From assembly GCF_021401245.1 (NCBI RefSeq), contig NZ_JACBFY010000005.1, positions 434,001 to 498,000 of the forward strand: 64,000 nt of DNA, read 5' to 3'. The position numbers and the translations under genes were made by a program. This DNA is from Pseudacidovorax sp. NFM-22 (lineage in GTDB: Bacteria; Pseudomonadota; Gammaproteobacteria; Burkholderiales; Burkholderiaceae_C). The first letter of the stretch is position 1. Each line of letters starts with the position of its first letter. Below, piece by piece: positions 34,912-45,633 of the stretch. The notes below the pieces were generated by a model. It was not told where the DNA came from and did no database searches. It saw only the letters and a program-made list of their open reading frames with translations.

Positions 34912-35319
34912 TCACCACCGGTAGGCCGGGTTGTCGATGGCCAGGCGCGCCAGGGTGGTGTGCCACAGATGGGCACACAGCGCCGGGTCGTCGGCCGGCA
35001 GGCGGCCCGCGGCGATGCCCTCGCACAGCCGCTGGCGCAGGGCGTCCAGGGCGGGCGCGTTCGCCCCGGCCGGTTCGGCCTCTGCGTCGACCTCGGTGTC
35101 GTCCATGCCCTGCGTGCGGAGCAGCTGCAGGAGGCCCGCGCGTTCCGCCGCTTCGGCCGCCCTGCCCTGCCGCTGCTCGCGCTGCAGCACAGCCAGCAAC
35201 CGTGCGGCCACGCGCAGGTCGAAGTCGGACCGTCCCGCGCCCTCCCCCTTGCGCACGGCCGCTTCGATGGCGGCCTGCGCCGCGGCCAGGATCTCCTCGG
35301 GCTGGACAGGCAGGCTCAT
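34912..35319 (-). CDS. DUF6285-type small protein, partner of the phosphotransferase
   Basis: A protein of 135 residues, soluble and helical, rich in Ala, Arg and Leu: EEILAAAQAAIEAAVRKGE, DLRVAARLLAVLQRE and a conserved C-terminal region LARLAIDNPAYRW. I recognise it as the small protein that commonly accompanies APH-fold phosphotransferases and acyl-CoA dehydrogenases. Function unknown. It overlaps the phosphotransferase by 4 bp (35316-35319), suggesting a stable complex. Confidence 0.7.
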   Translation of the reverse strand: MSLPVQPEEILAAAQAAIEAAVRKGEGAGRSDFDLRVAARLLAVLQREQRQGRAAEAAERAGLLQLLRTQGMDDTEVDAEAEPAGANAPALDALRQRLCEGIAAGRLPADDPALCAHLWHTTLARLAIDNPAYRW

Positions 35320-36332
35320 GATGAAAGGGCGCCGCGGGGCGCGATGAGTTGCAGCAGGTCGGCCTCGACCTCGGTGGCGCGGCGGCCGATGGCCAGGCGT
35401 TCGATACGGCGGTCCTGTCCGCTGCGCCAGGCCAGGCCCATGGCATCGCAGGTGACGCCCCACTTGAGGTTGCCCAGCACTTCCCAGAAGCGAACGCGCT
35501 GCGGGTCCACCCGAGCGCCGCCCGCCGCTTCGTAGGCCGCGAACAGCTGCTCGCGCGTGCCGAAGCCACCGGCCGGGCGCTGCGTGGCGCCGAAGCGCCA
35601 GGCGTTCACGCAGAACCAGCCCAGGTCTTCCATGGGATCGCCGCGGTGGGCCAGCTCCCAGTCGAGCACGGCGCGCAGCCCTTCGGGGCCGACGACCAGG
35701 TTGCCGGTGCGCAGGTCGCCATGCACCAGCACCGGCGGCACCTCAGGCGGACGGTGCGCCTCCAGCCAGCGCAGCGCCAGCGTGAAGACGGGCCGCGCCG
35801 TGCCGTTGGCCGCATGGGCCTGCGCCCAGTGGCGCAGCTCCTCGGCCGCCTGTCCTCCGCGCAGCGGCGGCAGCGCGGCCGGGGCAATGGCATGCAGCCG
35901 CGCGAGCGACGCCGCGCAGTCCTGCAGCAGTCGGTCATGGGCGGCCACCAGGGCAGGCTCGCGCAGGATGCGCGGCCCGGCGGTCTCGCCCGCCACATGG
36001 GCCATCACATAGCCCGCGCCCAGACCTTCGTCGTCCGCCAGCTCGCTGAACACCATCGGCACCGGCACGCCATGGCGGCCCGCCAGCCGCAGCAGCGCGG
36101 CCTCGGCCGGCATGCCGGCGCTCATGGCCTGGCTGTCCCGGCTCCACACCCGCGCCCGGCGCAGCACGCGGGCCTCGCGCGTACCGGCGTGGCAGGCGTC
36201 GAAGGTCCAGATCTCCTGGCTGGCGCCGGTGGTGACGGGCCGCAGCGCCTCCACGGCGTCGATGGCTGGATCGTGCGCGCGCAGGTGGCGCAGCAGCGCG
36301 GGCGCCAGCGCGTCCGTCCCGGCGCTCACCAT
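35316..36332 (-). CDS. APH-fold phosphotransferase (ACAD10/11-like family)
   Basis: A kinase-like protein of 338 residues. The aminoglycoside-phosphotransferase motifs are intact: VHGDLRTGN (Asp206, Asn211) as catalytic loop and [12 protein letters not shown] (Asp224) as metal site. Proteins of this group are found with acyl-CoA dehydrogenases, and the homologous domain of human ACAD10/11 phosphorylates 4-hydroxyacyl-CoAs. That makes phosphorylation of a hydroxyacyl-CoA intermediate plausible; antibiotic resistance is not. It overlaps both neighbours. Confidence 0.82.
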   Translation of the reverse strand: MVSAGTDALAPALLRHLRAHDPAIDAVEALRPVTTGASQEIWTFDACHAGTREARVLRRARVWSRDSQAMSAGMPAEAALLRLAGRHGVPVPMVFSELADDEGLGAGYVMAHVAGETAGPRILREPALVAAHDRLLQDCAASLARLHAIAPAALPPLRGGQAAEELRHWAQAHAANGTARPVFTLALRWLEAHRPPEVPPVLVHGDLRTGNLVVGPEGLRAVLDWELAHRGDPMEDLGWFCVNAWRFGATQRPAGGFGTREQLFAAYEAAGGARVDPQRVRFWEVLGNLKWGVTCDAMGLAWRSGQDRRIERLAIGRRATEVEADLLQLIAPRGALSS

Positions 36333-37375
36333 CCCGCGGCCATGCCTTCGAAGCGGCCCTGCGCATCGACATGGTCCATGTACTCGGCCAGGCCCCAGCC
36401 CTCGCGGTCGCCACAGCGGTAGCGGGTCAGGCTTTCCATGATGCGGGTGCGGTCGCTGCGGCCGTCGTCCAGCCGGCGCACATGGCGGCAGGGCACGGCA
36501 TTCGCCGTCTCGCCCTCGACCGTGTGCGCACGGCCCCGCTCGTCGACGAAGCGCAGGCTGAAGCCGGTGGGGTAGCCGTCGGCGCCGTAGCGGCTCTCCA
36601 GCGCGATCTCGTCCACATGCAGCAGCGCGGGCCCGCCGTCATGCAGGTAGCCGGTCTTGAGCAGCCGCCCATCGGCCTGGCGCACCACCATCAGGCAGAA
36701 GGCGAAGTCCGTGCCGAAGGTGCACGGGAACCAGCGATACCAGGGAATGGCCTGCCAGATGCGCGGCCCCCAGGAATGGTCGATGAGGCCATGGCCCTGC
36801 AGCGTCCACGATTCGCCGCCGACGGTGATGCGGCCCTGGCCGCGCAGCGACTGGTCGATGTGGGCGCGGGCGAAGTAACGGCCCTCGCCTTCGTCGTAGG
36901 GCTGGCCCGCGTCGTCCAGCAGCTCGCCGCCATGCGGGGGCGCCACGGATTCCACGGTCAGTTCCACCTCGCAGTGCACGGCGGGATGGGCCTGGAAGGC
37001 GGCGCGCGGGTCTTCCATGAGCGCACCGTGCGGCAGCACATGCAGCGGCCCGCGGTAGCTGAGCTGCCGCTGCGCGAAGGGGTCGATCACCTCGAAGCGC
37101 AGCCCGGCCGCTTCGGCCTGTTGCGGGTCCACACCCTGTGGCCGCGCATGGTGGAAGCCCACGCGCCCGTCCGGCAGGTAGAGGCACACCGTCATCTCGC
37201 CGAAGCCCTGGTTGGCCCGCTGGCCCACGCGGAACCAGCCGCCCAGCCCTTGGGCGCCGTCCACCAGGTGCAGGTAGCGGCTTTCGTTGAAGAAGGGATG
37301 CGCCTCCACCGCATGGTTGAAGTCGTCCTCCGGCCGCAGCGGGCGCACCGGGCGGAAGCGGCCGGAGTAGTCCAT
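36326..37375 (-). CDS. DUF7064/DUF7065-like protein (AttH/lipocalin-like), function unknown
   Basis: A protein of 349 residues without signal peptide. It is made of two beta-rich halves: [20 protein letters not shown] with FHHARP in the first, and [13 protein letters not shown] and [20 protein letters not shown] in the second. The pattern resembles AttH/carotenoid 1,2-hydratase-like double lipocalins and the DUF7064/7065 pair often seen near steroid or terpenoid acyl-CoA genes. It overlaps the kinase gene by 7 bp and follows the bifunctional beta-oxidation gene by 9 bp. No catalytic residue can be assigned. Confidence 0.65.
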   Translation of the reverse strand: MDYSGRFRPVRPLRPEDDFNHAVEAHPFFNESRYLHLVDGAQGLGGWFRVGQRANQGFGEMTVCLYLPDGRVGFHHARPQGVDPQQAEAAGLRFEVIDPFAQRQLSYRGPLHVLPHGALMEDPRAAFQAHPAVHCEVELTVESVAPPHGGELLDDAGQPYDEGEGRYFARAHIDQSLRGQGRITVGGESWTLQGHGLIDHSWGPRIWQAIPWYRWFPCTFGTDFAFCLMVVRQADGRLLKTGYLHDGGPALLHVDEIALESRYGADGYPTGFSLRFVDERGRAHTVEGETANAVPCRHVRRLDDGRSDRTRIMESLTRYRCGDREGWGLAEYMDHVDAQGRFEGMAAGW

Positions 37376-37384
37376 GCGTGGTGC

Positions 37385-39517
37385 TCAGGCGGGGTGGTAG
37401 CGCCCGCCGCTCGCGGCCAGATCGCGCAGAGCCGGTGGCACCTCGAAGCGCTCGCCATGCCGGCGCGCCAGGCGGTCGCAGGCCTCGACGAAGGCGGCAG
37501 AACCGACCGTGTCGATCTGCCCCAGCGCCCCGCCCAGCACGGCCGGAAAGCCCCAGCCGAGCAGCGAGCCCACATCCGCATCGCGCGGGCTGACGATGCC
37601 CTCGGCCACGCAGCGCGCGGCCTCCAGCGACTGCGAATACATCAGGCGCTCGCGCACCTCCTCCACCGTGGGCTGCTCGGCCGCGCGCGGAAAGACCTCC
37701 GCCAGGCCGGGCCACAGCTGCTTGGCCCCGTCGGCCGGATAGTCGTAGAAGCCCTGCCCCACCTTGCGGCCCAGCCGGCCCAGGCGCTCCACCATGGTCG
37801 TGAGCACATGGTCCTGCGGCTGCTCGCGGTAGGCCGCGCCCTGGTCGGCGCGCAGCTGCTTCATGGCCTTGTGCAGCAGCTCGGCCGACACCTCGTCGAT
37901 CAGCGCCAGCGGCGGCATGGGCATGCCCGCCTGGCGGCCGGCGTTCTCGATCAGCACCGGGTCCACGCCCTCGCCCAGCATCGTCATGGCCTCGTAGGGG
38001 AACATGGCGAAGGCCCGGTTGGCATAAAAGGACGGGCAGTCGTTGACCACGATGGGCGTCTTGCGGATGCGCTTGGCGAAGTCCAGCGCATGGGCGATGG
38101 TCTCTTCGGTGGTCTGCCCGCCGCGGATCACTTCCAGCAGCGGCATCTTCTCCACCGGCGAGAAGAAGTGCAGGCCCACGAACTGCGCCGGCCGCGAGGA
38201 CACCTCGGCCAGCCCCGTGATGGGCAGCGTCGAGGTGTTGGTGGCGAAGACGGCATCGGCATCCATGGCAGCCTCGGCCCGGCGCGTGACCTCGGCCTTG
38301 ACGGCGCGGTCCTCGAACACGGCCTCGATCACCAGCTGGCAGCCGGCCAACTGCGCATAGTCGGTGGTGCAGTGCACGCGGGCCAGCGTGGCGTCGCGCT
38401 TCTCCCCGGCGAGCCGGCCCTTGGCCACCTGCGCGTCCATGATCTTCGCGCCGTAGGCCTTGCCCTTCTCGGCCGCCTCGAGGCTGGTGTCCAGCAGCAC
38501 CACGTCCAGCCCGGCCTGCGCCGACACATAGGCCAGGCCCGCGCCCATCATGCCGGCGCCCAGCACCGCGATGCGCGAGTAGCTGCGCACCGGCACGCCG
38601 CGCGGCCGGTCGGCCAGGCGGTTGGCCTCGCCCATGGCGTAGAACAGCGTGCGGATCATGTTCTTGGTGGCCTGCGAGGTGGCCAGGCGCGCGAACTGCC
38701 GCTGTTCGATCCGCAGGCCCGTGTCGATGTCCACCTGGCAGCCGTCGTACACGCAGGCCAGGATGGCCTCGGGCGCCGGGTACAGGCCCTGCGTCTTCTG
38801 CAGCAGCCCGCCGCCCACGCCGAAGAAGAGCTGCGTGGGCCCGGGCGTCTGGGGCGAGCCACCTGGGAACTTGAAGCCCTTGGCATCCCAGGGCTTGACG
38901 GCGTACTGGGCACCTTCGGCCAGCAGCCATTCGCGGGCCCGGGCCAGCAACTGCTCGGCCGGCACGACCTCGTCGACGATGCCGGCGGCGAGCGCAGCGG
39001 CCGGGCCGACCTTGCGGCCTTCCAGCAGATAGGGCAGCGCGTTCTTGATGCCGATCATGCGCGGCAGCCGCTGCGTGCCGCCAGCGGCGGGCAGCAGGCC
39101 CAGCGTCACTTCGGGCAGGCCGAACTGGGCCTGCGGGTTGTCGGCCGCGATGCGGCGATGACAGGCCAGGCACAGCTCCAGCCCGCCGCCCAGCGCTGTG
39201 CCGTTGATGGCGGCGACGAAGGGCTTGCCGCCCGTCTCCAGCCGGCGCAGCGTGGCGCTCACCGGGCCGGAGGCGGCAAAGGATTGCTGCGCGTCGGCGA
39301 TGCCCCGGATCAGGTCCAGGTCGCCCCCGGCCACGAACTCCGGCCGGGCCGAGGTCACGATGGCGCCTTTGACCGCCGGGTCTTCCAGCACCCGCCGCAC
39401 CGCGGCGTCGAAGGCCGCCGTGCTCTCGGCGTTCATCACGTTCATCGGCCGGTCGGCCACGTTCCAGCGCAGGGTGGCGACGCCGTCCGCGTCCACCTGG
39501 TAGTCGATCATGTCCAT
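37385..39517 (-). CDS. Bifunctional enoyl-CoA hydratase / 3-hydroxyacyl-CoA dehydrogenase (FadB/FadJ-like)
   Basis: A protein of 710 residues. Residues 1-190 are a crotonase domain with both glutamates ([12 protein letters not shown] and [18 protein letters not shown]). Residues 300-490 are the NAD domain ([42 protein letters not shown]), followed by C-terminal 3HCDH domains. It catalyses hydration and the following oxidation in one polypeptide. With the thiolase gene 14 bp upstream it forms the usual fadBA-like pair. Confidence 0.93.
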   Translation of the reverse strand: MDMIDYQVDADGVATLRWNVADRPMNVMNAESTAAFDAAVRRVLEDPAVKGAIVTSARPEFVAGGDLDLIRGIADAQQSFAASGPVSATLRRLETGGKPFVAAINGTALGGGLELCLACHRRIAADNPQAQFGLPEVTLGLLPAAGGTQRLPRMIGIKNALPYLLEGRKVGPAAALAAGIVDEVVPAEQLLARAREWLLAEGAQYAVKPWDAKGFKFPGGSPQTPGPTQLFFGVGGGLLQKTQGLYPAPEAILACVYDGCQVDIDTGLRIEQRQFARLATSQATKNMIRTLFYAMGEANRLADRPRGVPVRSYSRIAVLGAGMMGAGLAYVSAQAGLDVVLLDTSLEAAEKGKAYGAKIMDAQVAKGRLAGEKRDATLARVHCTTDYAQLAGCQLVIEAVFEDRAVKAEVTRRAEAAMDADAVFATNTSTLPITGLAEVSSRPAQFVGLHFFSPVEKMPLLEVIRGGQTTEETIAHALDFAKRIRKTPIVVNDCPSFYANRAFAMFPYEAMTMLGEGVDPVLIENAGRQAGMPMPPLALIDEVSAELLHKAMKQLRADQGAAYREQPQDHVLTTMVERLGRLGRKVGQGFYDYPADGAKQLWPGLAEVFPRAAEQPTVEEVRERLMYSQSLEAARCVAEGIVSPRDADVGSLLGWGFPAVLGGALGQIDTVGSAAFVEACDRLARRHGERFEVPPALRDLAASGGRYHPA

Positions 39518-39531
39518 GTCCTCGTTGCTCC

Positions 39532-40740
<1,209 letters not shown>

Positions 40741-40777
40741 GGGTTCGAAGGGAGCGGGAAAAGAAAGGAGCGGCCGG

Positions 40778-41575
40778 TCATCGGCCCTGGAACTGCGGTT
40801 TGCGCCGCTGCTGGAAGGCGGCGATGCCTTCGCACAGGTCGGCGGTGGCGAAGACCTGCTGGAGTTGCCGGCCCTCGTGCGCCACCATGGAGTCGAAGTC
40901 GCCGCCCTGCAGCAGCAGCTGTTTGCTGAGGGCGAAGGCCCGCGTGGGGCCGTGGGCGATGTCCTCGGCCAGGCGCCGCGCCTCGGCAGGCAGATCGGCC
41001 GCCGGCAGCGCGCGATTGACCAGGCGCAGGGCCGCGGCCTCGCTGCCCTTGAGCAGCCGGCCGGTGTAGATCAGCTCGCTCGCCAGGCCCAGGCCCAGGC
41101 GGCTCAGCAGGTGGTGGTGCGTGCCGCTGTCGGGCACCATGCCGAGGTTGCGGAAGGGGCTGCCCAGCAGCGCGTCCTCGACCGCCAGCACGATGTCGCA
41201 GCACAGCGCCAGGCCGAAGCCGAAGCCCAGCGCCGGGCCGGCCACCTCGGCCACCGTGGGGACGGGCAGTTCGCGCAGCTGGCGCAGCAGCGGGCCCACC
41301 ACCTCGGCGATCACGGCCATGGGGTCCGCATCTCCGGGCTGGATCGACGCCACGTCCCAGCCCGCGCAGAAGACCGGGCCGGCGCCGCGCAGCAGCACGG
41401 CGCGGGCGCCATCCGCCAGCGCGCTGTCGAGCGCTGCCGACAGGGCCTGCGCGTTGCCGGCGCGAAAGCTGTTCTTCGGCTGCGGCAGATCGAGTTCGAC
41501 CACGGCCAGCGGGCCGTCGTGACGCACGGCGATGCCGTCGCGGGCAAAGGCGGATGGAGATTCGGATGCACGCAT
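40778..41575 (-). CDS. Enoyl-CoA hydratase/isomerase-family protein, PaaG-like
   Basis: A crotonase-fold protein of 265 residues. FCAGWDVASI, GPALGFGFGLALCCDIVLA and RNLGMVPDSGTHHHL are diagnostic. The hydratase glutamates are missing and the aspartate in VPDSG matches the base of PaaG, so I expect isomerase activity. It follows the acyl-CoA dehydrogenase by 11 bp and belongs to the operon that probably runs from 42726 down to 34912. Confidence 0.87.
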   Translation of the reverse strand: MRASESPSAFARDGIAVRHDGPLAVVELDLPQPKNSFRAGNAQALSAALDSALADGARAVLLRGAGPVFCAGWDVASIQPGDADPMAVIAEVVGPLLRQLRELPVPTVAEVAGPALGFGFGLALCCDIVLAVEDALLGSPFRNLGMVPDSGTHHHLLSRLGLGLASELIYTGRLLKGSEAAALRLVNRALPAADLPAEARRLAEDIAHGPTRAFALSKQLLLQGGDFDSMVAHEGRQLQQVFATADLCEGIAAFQQRRKPQFQGR

Positions 41576-41586
41576 GCGGCTGTCCT

Positions 41587-42726
41587 TCAAAGATCGCGGG
41601 CGATCAGTTCCTTCATGATTTCGTTGGTGCCGCCGTAGATGCGCTGGGCGCGCGCATCGACATAGGCGCGGCCGATGGGCACCTCGGCCATGAAGCCGTA
41701 GCCGCCGTGCAGCTGCACGCAGGCATCGACCACGCGGCCCTGCAGATCGCTGCACCAGTACTTGGCCATGGAGGCGGCCTGCGCATCCAGGCGGCCGGCC
41801 ATCAGGTCCGCGAGGCAGCGCTCGACGAAGGTGCGGCCGATGCGGATCTCGGTCTTGAGCTCGGCCAGCAGGAAGCGCGTGTGCTGGAAGTCGGCCACCG
41901 CCTGGCCGAAGGCGCGGCGGTCGCGCACATAGGCCAGGGTCTGGCGGTAGGCGTCCTCGGCCGCGGCCACGGCCGAGACGGCGATCTGCAGCCGCTCCCA
42001 GGGCAACTCCTTCATCAGGTAGACGAAGCCCTGGCCGCGTTCGCCCAGCAGCTGGTCGGCGGGCACGCGCACGTCCTCGAAGAAGAGCTCGCCCGTGTCC
42101 TGCGACTTGAGCCCGATCTTCTTGAGCGGCTGGCCCTTGCGCACGCCGGGCAGCGTGGTGTCCACCACCAGCAGGCTGATGCCGCGGGCGCCGGCATCGG
42201 GCTCGGTGCGGGCCACGACGATCACCAGGTCGCAGGTGGTGGCGTTGGAGATGAAGGTCTTGGCGCCGTTGAGGCGGAAGTGCCCGTCCTCCAGCACCGC
42301 ATGCGTGCGGATGGCCTTGACGTCGGAGCCGCCGTCGGGCTCGGTCATGGCCAGTGCGCCGATGGCCTCGCCCGTCACCATGCGCGGCAGCCACTGCGCC
42401 TGCAGCGGCGGGCTGGCGAAGTGCAGCAGGTAGTTGGTGACGATTTCGGAATGCATCGTCAGCGACAGGCCGAAGTTGCTGTACGGCGCGGCTTCTTCCA
42501 GCAGCACCGCCGAATAGAGCAGGTCTGCGCCCGGCCCGCCCAGCGACTCGGGCACGGTGGGGCACAGCAGGCCCAGCTCGCCGGCCTCGCGGAAGATGGC
42601 CGGGTCGAAGCAGCCGCGCTCGGCCCAGGCGTCCAGCCGGGGGCCGACCCGCTCGGCCATGAAGCGGCGCACGCTGTCGCGGAAAAGTTCGTGGTCGGGG
42701 CGGTAGAGCTCGCTCGTCTGCGTCAT
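41587..42726 (-). CDS. Acyl-CoA dehydrogenase, probable leaderless mRNA
   Basis: A flavoprotein of 379 residues with AMTEPDGGSDVKA, LHGGYGFMAE and Glu244 in WERLQIA as the IVD/LCAD-type base; the MCAD position has IYGGT. It heads the operon to 34912. There is no Shine-Dalgarno sequence before ATG 42726. The predicted -10 (GACACT, 42734-42739) is only 7 nt upstream of the ATG, which would place transcription start at or next to the start codon. A LuxR-type dyad lies at 42762-42777. Leaderless translation is an inference. Confidence 0.9.
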   Translation of the reverse strand: MTQTSELYRPDHELFRDSVRRFMAERVGPRLDAWAERGCFDPAIFREAGELGLLCPTVPESLGGPGADLLYSAVLLEEAAPYSNFGLSLTMHSEIVTNYLLHFASPPLQAQWLPRMVTGEAIGALAMTEPDGGSDVKAIRTHAVLEDGHFRLNGAKTFISNATTCDLVIVVARTEPDAGARGISLLVVDTTLPGVRKGQPLKKIGLKSQDTGELFFEDVRVPADQLLGERGQGFVYLMKELPWERLQIAVSAVAAAEDAYRQTLAYVRDRRAFGQAVADFQHTRFLLAELKTEIRIGRTFVERCLADLMAGRLDAQAASMAKYWCSDLQGRVVDACVQLHGGYGFMAEVPIGRAYVDARAQRIYGGTNEIMKELIARDL

Positions 42727-42733
42727 GCGCCGC

Positions 42734-42777
42734 AGTGTCGAAAAGCAGGGCCGCGCCGGTATCGTCGCTTGCGACGA
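42734..42777 (-). promoter_or_regulatory. Type-3 (LuxR-class) activator site with weak -10, acyl-CoA dehydrogenase promoter
   Basis: TCGTCGCTTGCGACGA (42762-42777) is a 6-bp inverted repeat with a 4-bp spacer. The hexamer at the position 33 bp downstream of its centre is GACACT, a weak -10. No -35 is evident, which fits activator dependence. The same dyad with stronger -10 elements occurs at 49327 and 55570. Confidence 0.65.
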
Positions 42778-42811
42778 GATTGCGGGGCCGGCCGCACCGG
42801 AATGCGTCCGC

Positions 42812-45589
42812 TCAGGGAATCAAGCCAGCCTTGCGCGTGAGCGCGATCGCCTCCATGCGGTTGCGCGCATCGAGCTTGACGTTGATGTTGCGCAGGTGCG
42901 TGCGCACGGTGGTCTCGGCCACGAACAGGCGCTCGGCGATGTCGTCGTTCGACAGGCCCTCGGCCGCCAGGCGCATCACCTGGATCTCCTTGCGGGTGAG
43001 CAGCTCGCTGGCCGCGGCCGCGCTGCGCACGCCGGGTGCCTCGCTGGGCCGGGCCTCGGCCGCCGCCGCGGGCGGCTCGCGCAGCAGGCGGTCGATGAAG
43101 GCCAGCGGCGCGTCGGCACTGCCCTCCCCTGCGCCATCGAGCAGCAGCGTGGGCACGGCGCGCAGGTCGCGCAGCAGCGTGAGCAGGTAGGCGTCCTCGT
43201 CGAGGAAGGCGCGCACATAGCCCTCGGCCGCGGCCTGGCGCACGGCCTTGGCCAGCACGCGCATGGCCTTATTGCGCTGGTCCAGCCGGTACAGGGCCTG
43301 GGCCAGCAGCAGCCGCAGCGTGAGCGCGCGGCGCTCGCGGTGCGCGCGCTCGGCCGCATCCAGCTGGCGGCGCAGCAGGTCGGCGACCTCATCCGCATGG
43401 CCGCTGGCGATAGACCAGCGCGCCAGGCCCACGTCGTGCGTCTCGACCTCGTTGGCGCGCAGCGAGAGCCGGCTCACCCGCCGCCACAGCGCCTTGTCGT
43501 TGCAGCGCTCCAGCTCGGCATGGGCCTGGGCCAGACGGCCTTCCACCACCAGCGAGCGGGCGCGCTCCACCCGCGCGCAGGCCACCACGCGCGGCAGGCC
43601 CTCGCGATGGCCGATGTGCTCCAGCTCGGTCAGGAGGCGCTGCGCGCGGTCGGCATCGCCCTGCTCGCGCGCGATGCGGGCCATGACGATGTGCGCGCTG
43701 ATCAGTTGGTCGGGAATGCCCACGCGGCGGATCAGCGGGATGTAGACCGCCAGCAGGCGCTCGGCCTGCTCGCACTGGTCCGCCTCGTACAGCGCCTCGG
43801 CCAGCAGCACGCCGGCCATGGCATTGCCGTTGGTGGCGCGGGTGGAATCGGCGGCGCCCGCGCTCACCGCCAGCCGCAGCCGGGCCAGGGCTTTGTGCAG
43901 GCGCCCCTGCGTCAGGTCGACGGCGCCTTCGGCCGCCTCGGAGATGGCGAAGTTGAAGCTGCTGGCATGCGCCGGCTGGCGGCTGCGCGCGGCATCGGCC
44001 AGACGCAGGGCCTCGGGATAGCGGCCGGCGATCATCGACAGGTTGGCCAGCACCACTTCGAGGAAGCTGCGCGCGAAGCTGGCGCTGGACGGCAGCGCCT
44101 TGAGCAGCGGCGCCACGCTGTCCATGGCCTCGTCGGTGCGGTCGGTGAGCACCAGCAGCAATGGCTGCAGCGCCAGCAGGATGGCATGGCTGTGCGGATC
44201 GTCATGCACCGCCGGCCCCAGCGCATCGGCCAGCGGCCCGGCCGCGCGCGGGCCGTCGGCCAGGCACACGGCCCAGGCATGCACCACCTGCAGCAGCGGC
44301 TGGTCGTGCAGCCGGCCGGCCTTGTGCAGCGGATCGAGCCAGCGCGACAGCATGCGCACCCGCCCCTGATCGAGCAGCGGCTGCGCATGCGCGCGCAGCA
44401 GGGGCAGCGCGAAGTCCAGGTCGCCCGCGGCCAGGCCATGCTCGATGGCCGGCACCGGCCTTGCGCTGGCCAGGAACCAGTCGGCCGCGGCCCGGTGCAG
44501 CACGGCGATGCGCCCCGGATGCTGGCGCCGCAGTTGCGCCCGCAGGAACTCCGCGAACATGCCGTGGTAGCGGAACTCGCTGCGGTCGGCCTGCAGGGGA
44601 ATGAGGAAGAGGTGCGCCTGGTCGATGGCGCGCAGCAGTCCGGCGCTGTCGTGCTGCTCGCCCACCGCGGCGCACACGGCATCGCACAGCGAGGCATCGA
44701 AGCGCGCCAGGATGCTGGTGTGCAGCAGGAAGGCGCGCACGGTCTCGCTCTGGCGGGCCAGCACGTCTTCCATCAGGTAGTCCATGACAGCCGCGTTCGA
44801 ACCCGAGAAGCCGGCGATGAAGCGGCCGGGCTCGTCCCGGTCCTCCAGCGTGACCGACGCCAGCCACAGCGCCGCCACCCAGCCTTCGGTGCTGCGGTGC
44901 AGGCGGCGGATGTCTTCGGGCTGCAGGGCCAGGCCGCGGCGCTCGCGCAGGTAGCCGTCGACCTCGGCTTCCGAGAAGCGCAACTGCTCGGGCTCGATCT
45001 CCAGCAGCCGGCCGCGGGCGCGCAGCCGGCCCAGGCCCAGCTCGGGCGCGCCGCGCGAGCCGGCAATGAGCTGCGCGCCGCGTGGCAGCTGCGCGATCAG
45101 CTCCTGCAGCAGGCCCAGGCCGACGGCGCCCTGCAGTTCCTCCAGGTCGTCGAGGAAGAGCGCGAAGGGCGTGGGATGGGCAGCCACCGCGTCGATGAGC
45201 GCGAAGGCGAGTTCGTCGGCACCGGCCGGGCCGCCGGGCTGCAGGCGGCGCAGGGCGGGGATGAGCGGCTCCAGCGCCGCGATCAGCACGGCCAGCAGCC
45301 GGCCCACGTCGTTGTCGGCCCGGTCCAGCGTCAGCCAGGCATGGGGCAGGCCCGTCTCCTCGAAGCGGCGGCGCACCTGCAGCATGACGGTGGTCTTGCC
45401 GAAGCCGGCCGGCGCGCGCAGCAGCACGAGGCGGGCGGCCCCGGCGTTGAAGATGCGCTCGCAGACCTCGGTGCGCGGCAGCTCGAAGGCGGTGTCCAGC
45501 GGCGGACGCAGCTTGCCGGCCAGCGGCACCGGCAGCGGTGCGGCGGGCGCGGGCGCTGGCGCGCCGGCATCGGCGATTAGCAGTCTCAT
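42812..45589 (-). CDS. MalT/LAL-family LuxR-type transcriptional activator
   Basis: A regulator of 925 residues. Residues 55-70 carry Walker A (APAGFGKTT) and LALFLDD-like Walker B (FALFLDDLEEL) follows near 145, the STAND ATPase module. The middle 450 residues are TPR-like helical repeats and the last 62 form a LuxR helix-turn-helix (LTRKEIQVMRLAAEG, VAETTVRTHLRNI). Such activators respond to an inducer, hydrolyse ATP and activate at -42. It is encoded between a thiolase and an acyl-CoA dehydrogenase in the catabolic operon. It probably acts at the three type-3 dyads, including the one at 49327 upstream of its own operon. Confidence 0.92.
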   Translation of the reverse strand: MRLLIADAGAPAPAPAAPLPVPLAGKLRPPLDTAFELPRTEVCERIFNAGAARLVLLRAPAGFGKTTVMLQVRRRFEETGLPHAWLTLDRADNDVGRLLAVLIAALEPLIPALRRLQPGGPAGADELAFALIDAVAAHPTPFALFLDDLEELQGAVGLGLLQELIAQLPRGAQLIAGSRGAPELGLGRLRARGRLLEIEPEQLRFSEAEVDGYLRERRGLALQPEDIRRLHRSTEGWVAALWLASVTLEDRDEPGRFIAGFSGSNAAVMDYLMEDVLARQSETVRAFLLHTSILARFDASLCDAVCAAVGEQHDSAGLLRAIDQAHLFLIPLQADRSEFRYHGMFAEFLRAQLRRQHPGRIAVLHRAAADWFLASARPVPAIEHGLAAGDLDFALPLLRAHAQPLLDQGRVRMLSRWLDPLHKAGRLHDQPLLQVVHAWAVCLADGPRAAGPLADALGPAVHDDPHSHAILLALQPLLLVLTDRTDEAMDSVAPLLKALPSSASFARSFLEVVLANLSMIAGRYPEALRLADAARSRQPAHASSFNFAISEAAEGAVDLTQGRLHKALARLRLAVSAGAADSTRATNGNAMAGVLLAEALYEADQCEQAERLLAVYIPLIRRVGIPDQLISAHIVMARIAREQGDADRAQRLLTELEHIGHREGLPRVVACARVERARSLVVEGRLAQAHAELERCNDKALWRRVSRLSLRANEVETHDVGLARWSIASGHADEVADLLRRQLDAAERAHRERRALTLRLLLAQALYRLDQRNKAMRVLAKAVRQAAAEGYVRAFLDEDAYLLTLLRDLRAVPTLLLDGAGEGSADAPLAFIDRLLREPPAAAAEARPSEAPGVRSAAAASELLTRKEIQVMRLAAEGLSNDDIAERLFVAETTVRTHLRNINVKLDARNRMEAIALTRKAGLIP

Positions 45590-45633
45590 GGGACTGGAAT
45601 ACTACCGGCGATGCGCGCCGGTGCGCACAGGGT

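Noticed and set aside
35316..36332. Aminoglycoside resistance gene
   Set aside because: The APH-type kinase fold is present, but the context (DUF6285 partner, beta-oxidation operon) points to the acyl-CoA-associated family.
42725..45580. Open frame of about 950 codons on the plus strand
   Set aside because: It is the antisense shadow of the LuxR-type regulator gene, with no recognisable domain.
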